Source: Flavobacteriales bacterium UBA972
GTDB lineage: Bacteria > Bacteroidota > Bacteroidia > Flavobacteriales > Schleiferiaceae
DNA: 9,962 nucleotides
Direction of reading: 5' to 3'
NCBI GenBank assembly: GCA_002292855.1
Contig: DBBY01000056.1
Span: forward strand, 1-9,962
Shown: positions 1-5,393 of the stretch, piece after piece
Position numbering within the stretch: position 1 is the first letter of the stretch
Layout of the letters: each line of letters begins with the position of its first letter
Program-made: the position numbers and the translations under genes
Notes under the pieces: model-generated
Databases searched by the model: none
Told to the model about the DNA's origin: nothing
Seen by the model: the letters and a program-made list of their open reading frames with translations, nothing else

Positions 1-237
1 GATCGGTATGCCGTAGACGAGGCAACGCGCCGTTTGGCCTTTGCCGCCGGTAACTTCTACGTCAACGACAAGCCCACCGGGGCCGTAGTCGGCCAGCAGC
101 CTTTTGGGGGTGCGCGCGGATCAGGAACCAACGACAAAGCAGGCTCCATTTTGAACCTCCTTCGCTGGGTTTCACCGCGCACGATTAAGGAAACCCTCGT
201 ACCGCCATCGAACTACCGCTATCCGTTTTTGGGGTAA
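1..237 (+). CDS. pruA: 1-pyrroline-5-carboxylate dehydrogenase, C-terminal fragment (cut by window edge)
   Basis: The window opens inside this gene, in frame from base 1 (Asp-Arg-Tyr-Ala-Val-Asp-Glu). Only about the last 78 residues are visible, and the stop is TAA at 235-237. The family enzyme oxidises glutamate-gamma-semialdehyde (P5C) to glutamate with NAD+, the second step of proline catabolism in the cytoplasm. Recognition rests on the tail block GNFYVNDKPTGAVVGQQPFG followed by GARGSGTNDKAG, NLLRWVSPRTIKE and a C-terminal YRYPF, typical of the P5CDH branch of the aldehyde dehydrogenase superfamily. This block is the end of the catalytic domain; the catalytic Cys and Glu lie upstream of the window and cannot be checked. 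The gene converges on rsmG, and the 54 bp between their stops are nearly all heptamer repeat. There is no sign of damage in the visible part. Confidence 0.93.
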   Translation, partial: DRYAVDEATRRLAFAAGNFYVNDKPTGAVVGQQPFGGARGSGTNDKAGSILNLLRWVSPRTIKETLVPPSNYRYPFLG

Positions 238-240
238 CCA

Positions 241-289
241 GTTGCTAGTTGCCAGCTGCTAGTTGCCAGCTGCTAGTTGCCAGTTGCTT
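241..289. repeat. Seven tandem copies of a 7-bp unit (GTTGCTA/GTTGCCA/GCTGCTA type)
   Basis: Read on the + strand, the 49 bases divide exactly into seven heptamers: GTTGCTA, GTTGCCA, GCTGCTA, GTTGCCA, GCTGCTA, GTTGCCA, GTTGCTT. Variation is confined to positions 2, 6 and 7, and the middle has a 14-bp higher-order period (GTTGCCA + GCTGCTA). The array fills almost all of the 54-bp gap between the convergent stops of pruA (237) and rsmG (292). It has no long uninterrupted inverted repeat, so it is not an obvious hairpin terminator, although CAGCTG is a local palindrome. Heptameric tandem repeats between genes are known in some bacteria, for example the STRR repeats of cyanobacteria. A function here is unknown. 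Confidence 0.9.
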
Positions 290-291
290 GA

Positions 292-888
292 TTATGCCGG
301 CAGCTCCACGATAACCTTCGTCTCGAAGAATTCCCCCGGCAGCCACTGACTAATGGGGTGAATTCGGTGGCGTATGCCGCGAAGCTCCTCGCTAAGGTCG
401 CCGCCCTTGAGCGCAAAGAGGGCAGTACTGGGTTTGGAGGACCACTTGCCCTTCATCCAGCGCTTTAGCTCTCCTGCCGGGGCAACGGCACGGGTCACCG
501 CCAAATCAAAGGGACCCTTCTCCGCTTCCATCCGACCCCAAACAGCGCGGACGTTGGTTAACTCCAAGGCATCCGCCATAGCCTGAACGACCTTAATCTT
601 TTTTGCCACGGAATCCACCAAGACCCATTCCACCTCAGGGAAGGCAATGGCCAAGGGAATTCCAGGGAATCCGCCGCCGGTGCCAATGTCGGCAACCCTA
701 AGGCCTGACTTTAAGGGTAGCACTTGCCCAAGGGCAAGGGAATGGAGGATGTGTCGCTCCCATAGGTTGTCGAGGTCCTTGCGGGAGACTACGTTGATCT
801 GTGCATTCCAGTGGGCATAGAGCTCCGGCAGAAGAGCGAGTTGTGCCTTAGCCGATTCCGATACAAAGGGGAACATCGAGGAGTCCAT
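292..888 (-). CDS. rsmG: 16S rRNA (guanine-527-N7)-methyltransferase RsmG (GidB)
   Basis: The product is 198 aa. It is a cytoplasmic SAM-dependent enzyme that makes m7G527 in the 530 loop of 16S rRNA; loss of the family enzyme is known to give low-level streptomycin resistance. Visible motifs are NLWERHILHSLAL (about 41-53), the SAM motif I region VADIGTGGGFPGIPLAI (65-81), the motif II acid in LVDSVAKK (90-97), VTRAVAP (131-137) and ALKGGDL (159-165). All match RsmG in order, and the length is close to the usual 200-215 aa. I chose ATG at 888: the frame extends to a TTG at 900, but the ATG shares its A with the TGA stop of the upstream glycosyltransferase (TGATG), and GGAAGGG lies just before it. 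Translation is therefore probably coupled. The gene is the second of a minus-strand pair and ends three bases from the heptamer repeat. Confidence 0.95.
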   Translation of the reverse strand: MDSSMFPFVSESAKAQLALLPELYAHWNAQINVVSRKDLDNLWERHILHSLALGQVLPLKSGLRVADIGTGGGFPGIPLAIAFPEVEWVLVDSVAKKIKVVQAMADALELTNVRAVWGRMEAEKGPFDLAVTRAVAPAGELKRWMKGKWSSKPSTALFALKGGDLSEELRGIRHRIHPISQWLPGEFFETKVIVELPA

Positions 889-2072
889 CAACCCTTCCAA
901 AAGGGTTTGCTCATCGGGTCCCGCTTGGGTATGCGGCGGCGAACGGCGTCAAGCCTAAGCCAGAAGGGCATGCGCAGCGCGTCAGACCAATGACCGAACC
1001 GAGAGGAATGTACCAAGAGCACCGCCCCAGCAAAAGCGTGAAGCGCAATCCAGGATCCTGCGGCAAAAAATGCCTGATCGCGCGAGAAATCGCGCAAGGG
1101 GTCCAGCCCGACGGCTTGAACGAGAGCCACGTGCCCAAGGAGAATGGCCATTGCCAGAAGTCCGGCGAGGTCCGTCAACAACAAACCCAAAAATCCCAAA
1201 ATCAAGGCACTTTGCTCCGAAGATGCCCGCACTTCGCGCAGCTTGGGGTCCCGTTCAATTCCGCCCCGACGGGCAATGGTTGCACTGTCTGCCAAAACCG
1301 AGCGCCCGCGCTGTCGAAGCAGGGTCAGGAGCAGCTCCCCTTCGCCACCGTCCACGTGCATGCTGTCTTGAAAGCCCTTAAGCTCCATGAAGTCGTTGCT
1401 GCGAAAGGCAAAATTGACCGGCACCATGGAGGTCGGAAGACCGCCCGTATGGTGGCGAAGCCAGGCCCAAAGCTGGCCGGCATGCATCGGAATTCGGGCA
1501 ATCTGGTTGGCCTCCACTACCTGAACCGGGCCCCAAACCGAAGAGGTTGCGCGGTCCAAGAGAGGCAGCGTCAGGGCGCCCAGCCAAGGGGCAAAATTCT
1601 TTGGTGGAATGGTGGCAGCGTCCACCCAAACGGCATAGGTGCATTTGGTCGCCTTGATGCCCAGGGTCATGGCCAGCTTGCGGGTGCGCCAAAACCGATT
1701 GCTGTGCGGCACCGTTACCACTTTAAGCCATTGGTACTTAAGCCTTAAGAATTCGATTCGTTGCGCGGTATCGTCCTCGCTTTGGTTGTCAATGACCACC
1801 AACTCTACCTGCGCAGGCAGCTCGGCGCTGGCAAAAGCCTCAATCCATTCTTCAAAACGGCTTGCCGCGTTTCGGCCAACCACGAGCAAGGACAAATCCT
1901 TGAGCGGCGAGGAATCCTGACCTACGCTTTGGGTGTTCAGCGACCAAAGTCCGCGCGAAGCATAGACCAGAAGGCCCAATGCAAGCAGTGAAGCCAATGC
2001 CGAACCGATCAAAATGGCTGAAGCGAGCGGGCTCATCAGCCAGGGCACTACTTGTTCAAACCACGCATTCAT
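888..2072 (-). CDS. Membrane-anchored GT2-like glycosyltransferase with degenerate active-site motifs
   Basis: The product is 394 aa. It has an N-terminal membrane segment (about 15-38), a GT-A fold starting at LSLLVVGRNAA (60-70) with the nucleotide-binding acid stretch VVIDNQSEDDTAQ (92-104), then FWRTRKLAMTLGIKAT (127-142), and two hydrophobic C-terminal segments (about 288-314 and 333-355). This is the layout of Bacteroidota GT2 enzymes that move sugars onto lipid or surface carriers at the inner membrane. Several usual catalytic positions differ. The DAD motif reads VDAAT (150-154), the GDDD block reads GGEGE (242-246), and no clear QxxRW/QKRRH motif is visible near 280-290. Substrate is unknown, and it may be divergent or inactive. 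I used ATG 2072; the frame stays open to 2285, but that extension lies antisense to the conserved start of tgt. A TAnnTTTG promoter box sits just upstream. The stop overlaps the rsmG start by one base. Confidence 0.8.
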   Translation of the reverse strand: MNAWFEQVVPWLMSPLASAILIGSALASLLALGLLVYASRGLWSLNTQSVGQDSSPLKDLSLLVVGRNAASRFEEWIEAFASAELPAQVELVVIDNQSEDDTAQRIEFLRLKYQWLKVVTVPHSNRFWRTRKLAMTLGIKATKCTYAVWVDAATIPPKNFAPWLGALTLPLLDRATSSVWGPVQVVEANQIARIPMHAGQLWAWLRHHTGGLPTSMVPVNFAFRSNDFMELKGFQDSMHVDGGEGELLLTLLRQRGRSVLADSATIARRGGIERDPKLREVRASSEQSALILGFLGLLLTDLAGLLAMAILLGHVALVQAVGLDPLRDFSRDQAFFAAGSWIALHAFAGAVLLVHSSRFGHWSDALRMPFWLRLDAVRRRIPKRDPMSKPFWKG

Positions 2073-2080
2073 TATGCCTG

Positions 2081-2088
2081 CAAAAGTA
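2081..2088 (-). promoter_or_regulatory. Bacteroidota -7 promoter box (TACTTTTG) for the glycosyltransferase-rsmG pair
   Basis: On the minus strand these bases read TACTTTTG, a full match to the Bacteroidota sigma-ABfr -7 consensus TAnnTTTG. The box ends 8 bases before the ATG at 2072, so transcription would start only a few bases upstream of the codon. I see no good -33 TTG at the usual 17-23 base spacing. The call rests on the perfect -7 match, its orientation and its position. Confidence 0.55.
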
Positions 2089-2106
2089 GTCCAAGAACCG
2101 GCGCCG

Positions 2107-2114
2107 TACCTTTG
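2107..2114 (+). promoter_or_regulatory. Bacteroidota -7 promoter box (TACCTTTG) for tgt
   Basis: The + strand reads TACCTTTG, a full match to TAnnTTTG. It ends 4 bases before the GTG start codon of tgt at 2119, which places the expected +1 at or next to the start codon and suggests a leaderless message. It is the mirror partner of the minus-strand box at 2081-2088 in the same short divergent region. A -33 TTG at normal spacing is not evident. Confidence 0.55.
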
Positions 2115-2118
2115 GAAG

Positions 2119-3249
2119 GTGCAATTTGAAATCCAATCCAAAGACACCCAATCTTCGGCGAGAAGCGGCCTGCTCCACACCGCCCACGGAGCGGTTCCCA
2201 CCCCGATTTTTATGCCCGTGGGCACCCAGGGGACCGTCAAAGGATTAGGTCCTGACCTTCTGGCGAGCGACACCAAAGCCCACATCGTTTTGGGTAATAC
2301 CTACCACTTGTACCTCAGGCCGGGCACCGAAATCATTGAAATGGCGGGCGGACTTCACTCGTTCACAACCTGGACCGGGCCCATGCTGACCGACAGCGGG
2401 GGGTTCCAGGTCTACAGCCTCGAGGACCGACGTAAAATCCGAGAAGATGGGGTTAAGTTTCAATCGCACATCGACGGGAGCAGCCATCTTTTTTCGCCCG
2501 AATCCGTCATGGACGTGCAGCGGAGCATTGGCGCTGACGTGGTCATGGCCTTTGACGAGTGTACGGCCTACCCTGCGGACCAAGCCTACGCCCGCGAAGC
2601 CATGGAGCGCACCCACCGGTGGCTGGACCGCTGCCTCTTGCGCTGGCGCGAAACCGAACCCAAGTATGGCTTTGAGCAGGCGCTTTTCCCCATCGTTCAG
2701 GGCTCGACCTTCTCAGACCTCCGCAAAGAATCCGCCGAATTTATTGCCTCCAAAAATGCATGGGGCAATGCAATCGGAGGCTTGAGCGTGGGCGAACCCC
2801 ACGACGAAATGTATGCCATGACGGCCGAGGTATGCGCTATTCTGCCCGAAGACCGCCCGCGCTACCTCATGGGCGTGGGGACTCCGGCCAATGTGCTGGA
2901 ATCCATCGCTCTGGGCGTTGACATGTTTGATTGCGTCATGCCCACGCGCAACGGCCGCAACGGCCAGATTTTTACCCTAGAAGGGACCATCAATCTGCGC
3001 AACGCCAAGTGGGCCCGCGACTTCAGCCCGCTCGATCCCCAAGGGGACTCTGCCGTGGATTCGCGGTTTACCAAGGCCTATTTGCATCACCTGTTTCGCG
3101 CCGACGAGGCCCTGGGTCGACAAATCGCCTCGCAGCACAATTTGCGCTTTTACTTGGCCTTGGTCGAGCAAGCGCGGCTGCGAATTGCCGACGGAAGCTT
3201 CAGGCCCTGGAAGGACCAGCTTGTTCCACAGCTTTCCAAGCGTTTATAG
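2119..3249 (+). CDS. tgt: Queuine tRNA-ribosyltransferase (tRNA-guanine transglycosylase)
   Basis: The product is 376 aa, exactly the usual length when started at GTG 2119. In bacteria the enzyme swaps G34 of GUN-anticodon tRNAs for preQ1 in the queuosine pathway. Visible features are PTPIFMPVGTQGTVKG (27-42), GNTYHLYLRPG (59-69), TDSGGFQVYSL with the general-base Asp92 (91-101), FDECTAYP (145-152), GGLSVGEP (220-227) and DMFDCVMPTRNGRNG with the nucleophile Asp271 (268-282). The zinc loop is unusual. The E. coli Cys302/304/307 positions align without gaps to Gly309, Ser311 and Asp314, while the zinc His is kept as His340. The frame is open upstream to 2014 with an ATG at 2074, but that part runs into the opposing gene and its promoter box and is not conserved-looking. 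The gene is divergent from the glycosyltransferase and heads a + strand run with lptG 58 bp downstream. Confidence 0.96.
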   Translation: MQFEIQSKDTQSSARSGLLHTAHGAVPTPIFMPVGTQGTVKGLGPDLLASDTKAHIVLGNTYHLYLRPGTEIIEMAGGLHSFTTWTGPMLTDSGGFQVYSLEDRRKIREDGVKFQSHIDGSSHLFSPESVMDVQRSIGADVVMAFDECTAYPADQAYAREAMERTHRWLDRCLLRWRETEPKYGFEQALFPIVQGSTFSDLRKESAEFIASKNAWGNAIGGLSVGEPHDEMYAMTAEVCAILPEDRPRYLMGVGTPANVLESIALGVDMFDCVMPTRNGRNGQIFTLEGTINLRNAKWARDFSPLDPQGDSAVDSRFTKAYLHHLFRADEALGRQIASQHNLRFYLALVEQARLRIADGSFRPWKDQLVPQLSKRL

Positions 3250-3286
3250 TGGTTTACGCTAAGTCCGCCCCAATGGTTACGCTAAG
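3250..3286 (+). repeat. Imperfect 13/14-bp direct repeat TGGTT(T)ACGCTAAG in the tgt-lptG gap
   Basis: TGGTTTACGCTAAG (3250-3263) recurs as TGGTTACGCTAAG (3274-3286), differing only by one T. The copies start 24 bases apart, about two helical turns. They occupy most of the 58-bp gap between the tgt stop and the LptF/G start. The second copy runs into TAAGATTG (3283-3290), a one-mismatch -7 box 17 bases before the ATG. A protein-binding site or a small local duplication are both possible; neither is shown. Confidence 0.6.
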
Positions 3287-3307
3287 ATTGCCTCTGCGCC
3301 AAGCCTC

Positions 3308-4399
3308 ATGAAGCTCAAACTCCTGCGCATCGACCGCTACCTGCTGGGCCAGTTTTTGAGCACTTATGCCCTGTTTATGGCCCTGATCATGGCCATCGCC
3401 GTGGTATTTGACATTTCTCAAAAAATTGACAACTTCTTAAGCCAAGGCATTACCGTAGGCTACGCCATGCAGCACTACTACGGCCACTTTATGCTGTACT
3501 ACGGCTCGACATTCAGTGCGCTCATTCTCTTTTTATCCACAGTTTATTCCACGGCACGCCTGGCCAATCGCTCGGAACTCATGGCCATTCTGTCGGGCGG
3601 ACTCCCTTTTAACCGCCTGCTTCGACCCTTTGCCCTTGGGGCCGGAATCGTTTTTTTGCTCATGATGCTGCTCAGCCATTTTGTGGTCCCAAGAAGCAAC
3701 ATTGCACGCCTGGAATTTGAGGACCGCTACGTGCAAGACGTTGCGCCCAAGCGCCCCATCAACATCCACCGGCAAATTCTCCCAGGGCACTACATCTACC
3801 TCGAAACCTGGAGCCCCGAGCGGCAGGCCGGCTACCACTTTAGCTACGAAGTTTTTGACGGAAGCAAGCTCACCAGCAAACTCCGCGGCGACTACCTGCG
3901 CTACGACAGCCTGAGCCAAGGATGGAAGCTCGACAACTGGAACCGACGCGTTTACAAGGCCAATGGCCTCAGCACTATTGAACTAGGGCGAACTTTGGAC
4001 TCCAACTTTGCCTTCAAGCCCGCCCTCCTTAATCCCGACCAAAGGCGGACCGAAACCATGACCTCCCCAGAACTGCGGGCCTTCCTCGCCCAAGAGCGCC
4101 TCAGTGGATCCGAGGCCGTTGTCTGGCACGATGCGGAATGGTACCGCCGCACGGCCTATCCCTTCTCGATGTTCATTCTGGTGGTCATGGCCTTCTCTTT
4201 GTCGTCGGCAAAGCGCCGAGGCGGTCTCGGTGCCCCAATCGCCCTCGGACTCATCTGTGTGGTGGTCTACATCTTTTTAATGCAGCTCGGCAGCATGAGC
4301 ATGATGGCCCTCAATACCCCGCCTTTTTTGGCCATTTGGCTGCCCAACATCGTTTTTGCCGGCCTCACCTACTTGTTCTACCTGCGGGCTCCAAAGTAG
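3308..4399 (+). CDS. lptG: LptF/LptG (YjgP/YjgQ) family permease, LPS export
   Basis: The product is 363 aa. Members form the membrane part of the LptBFGC ABC transporter that pulls lipopolysaccharide from the inner membrane for delivery to the outer membrane. The expected layout is visible: an N-terminal IDRYLLGQFLSTYALFM entry, three membrane segments (about 13-35, 60-80, 105-127), a periplasmic beta-jellyroll-like domain (about 130-280), then three more segments (about 283-300, 307-330, 338-360). RLANRSELMAILSGG (84-98) is the cytoplasmic coupling stretch that contacts LptB in this family, and FSLSSAKRRGGLG (296-308) is the loop before segment five. I cannot separate LptF from LptG with certainty, so the symbol is tentative. 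It lies 58 bp after tgt and 25 bp before the EamA gene on the same strand, probably co-transcribed. In my recollection tgt next to this permease is a common arrangement in Flavobacteriia. Confidence 0.9.
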   Translation: MKLKLLRIDRYLLGQFLSTYALFMALIMAIAVVFDISQKIDNFLSQGITVGYAMQHYYGHFMLYYGSTFSALILFLSTVYSTARLANRSELMAILSGGLPFNRLLRPFALGAGIVFLLMMLLSHFVVPRSNIARLEFEDRYVQDVAPKRPINIHRQILPGHYIYLETWSPERQAGYHFSYEVFDGSKLTSKLRGDYLRYDSLSQGWKLDNWNRRVYKANGLSTIELGRTLDSNFAFKPALLNPDQRRTETMTSPELRAFLAQERLSGSEAVVWHDAEWYRRTAYPFSMFILVVMAFSLSSAKRRGGLGAPIALGLICVVVYIFLMQLGSMSMMALNTPPFLAIWLPNIVFAGLTYLFYLRAPK

Positions 4400-4412
4400 A
4401 CCAGGCTGCCCT

Positions 4413-4420
4413 TAGTTTTA
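4413..4420 (+). promoter_or_regulatory. Possible -7 box (TAGTTTTA) before the EamA transporter
   Basis: TAGTTTTA matches TAnnTTTG at five of six defined positions, with the last G replaced by A. It ends 4 bases before the ATG at 4425, the same spacing as at tgt. No -33 TTG at normal spacing is seen. The gene could equally be read through from lptG, so this is weak. Confidence 0.3.
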
Positions 4421-4424
4421 CCCC

Positions 4425-5345
4425 ATGTCGCTTCTACGCCCCAACGACCACGACCCCGTCGGCGTCCACTACGCCTGGATGCACTTCATCGTGCTCATTT
4501 GGGGCTTTACCGGAATCCTCGGGCGCCTAATTTCGGTCGGAGCATTGGATTTAGTTTGGCACAGAATTTTGCTCGCCATCCTGTTTTTGGGGGCCTACCA
4601 GCAATTCAGCAAGAACCGTATACAGGGAATTCCGTCCCGCAAACTAGGCCTCGTGCTCGGGCTTAATGGCTTGATACTGATGGTGCATTGGGTTACGTTT
4701 TATGCCGCCATCAAGCTTTCTAATGTCTCTCTTACCCTGGCCTGCCTCTCTACTGGACCGCTCTTTGCTGCCTTTCTTGAGCCCATCTTCTTCAAACGAC
4801 GCCTTCAATGGAGCGAGGTCAGCTTGGGATTCGGAGTGGTCGTGGGCCTACTCATGGTGGTGGGCTCCACCCAAGGCCAGGGGCTAGCCATTGCGGTTGG
4901 GCTGATTAGCTCGGTGCTTTCTGCCCTTTTCTCGGTCCTCAACGGCCGCATTGTGCACCAAATGGACTCCACGTCTATTTCGTTCTACGAGTTGCTGGCC
5001 GGCTTTGGCGGACTTTCCCTCTATCTGCTGCTAAGCGATAACATCGCAGAAACTGCATCCGCCCCTACAGCGAGTGACTGGATCTACATTGCCATTCTCG
5101 CAAGCTTTTGCACCGCCTTTGCCTTTGTTCAGTCCGTGCGCATTATGCGCTACTTAAGTCCCTTCACGGTGGTACTTAGTATTTCGATGGAGCCCATCTA
5201 CGGAATCCTTCTTGCCCTGCTCATTTTTGGGTCTTCAGAGGCCATGCCCCCCCTCTTTTATGGCGGATTCGCCGTGGTTCTTGCGATGCTTTTGGGCAAT
5301 GCCTGGATGCAGCGTCGCCGTCGGGCGAAGTTATCCACATCGTAG
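4425..5345 (+). CDS. EamA/DMT superfamily transporter
   Basis: The product is 306 aa and strongly hydrophobic, with about ten membrane helices and two related halves, as in the drug/metabolite transporter superfamily with two EamA domains. The first half starts at HFIVLIWGFTGILGRLI (about 20-36) and includes DLVWHRILLAILFLGAY and FYAAIKLSNVSLTLACLSTGPLFAAFLEP. The second half starts near LAIAVGLISSVLSALFSVLNGRIV and includes CTAFAFVQSVRIMRYLSPFTVVLSISMEPIYGILLALLIFG, the usual repeat of the S/T-P-rich helix followed by MEP. The C-terminus is basic (MQRRRRAKLSTS), fitting a cytoplasmic end. The substrate cannot be read from sequence; relatives export or import amino acids, nucleosides and other metabolites. 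ATG 4425 is the only sensible start and lies 25 bp after the lptG stop. It is followed after 48 bp by accA, which has its own promoter box. Confidence 0.9.
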   Translation: MSLLRPNDHDPVGVHYAWMHFIVLIWGFTGILGRLISVGALDLVWHRILLAILFLGAYQQFSKNRIQGIPSRKLGLVLGLNGLILMVHWVTFYAAIKLSNVSLTLACLSTGPLFAAFLEPIFFKRRLQWSEVSLGFGVVVGLLMVVGSTQGQGLAIAVGLISSVLSALFSVLNGRIVHQMDSTSISFYELLAGFGGLSLYLLLSDNIAETASAPTASDWIYIAILASFCTAFAFVQSVRIMRYLSPFTVVLSISMEPIYGILLALLIFGSSEAMPPLFYGGFAVVLAMLLGNAWMQRRRRAKLSTS

Positions 5346-5366
5346 AGGGGTGGCGGCAAAAAGTTG

Positions 5367-5374
5367 TAGGTTTG
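5367..5374 (+). promoter_or_regulatory. Bacteroidota -7 promoter box (TAGGTTTG) for accA-dnaB
   Basis: TAGGTTTG is a full match to TAnnTTTG and lies in the 48-bp gap between the EamA gene and accA. It ends 19 bases before the accA ATG at 5394, leaving a leader of roughly 14-16 nt. An upstream -33 TTG at the usual spacing is not clear. It would give accA and dnaB their own transcription start in addition to any read-through. Confidence 0.6.
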
Positions 5375-5393
5375 AGGTCTTCACCACACGAGT

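Noticed and set aside
241..289. CRISPR-like array
   Set aside because: The units are 7 bp and directly abutting, with no unique spacers and no cas genes nearby.
889..900. TTG start for rsmG
   Set aside because: ATG 888 is in frame, overlaps the upstream stop and gives a normal RsmG N-terminus.
990..1748. A 252-codon + strand frame opposite the glycosyltransferase gene
   Set aside because: It lies wholly antisense to a gene with a recognisable fold, its translation is low in complexity logic (many Pro, Gly, Arg and Gln, no domain), and several other frames in the same place are also open. It is a GC-driven shadow.
2014..2118. Longer Tgt start (up to 35 extra residues, including ATG 2074)
   Set aside because: Starting at GTG 2119 gives the exact family length of 376 aa and the usual QFE-type N-terminus. 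The extension overlaps the opposing gene's start and its promoter box.
2073..2285. Upstream extension of the glycosyltransferase frame (71 more residues)
   Set aside because: It would run antisense through the tgt promoter and the conserved tgt N-terminus, with no family-like sequence, and would place the promoter box inside the gene.
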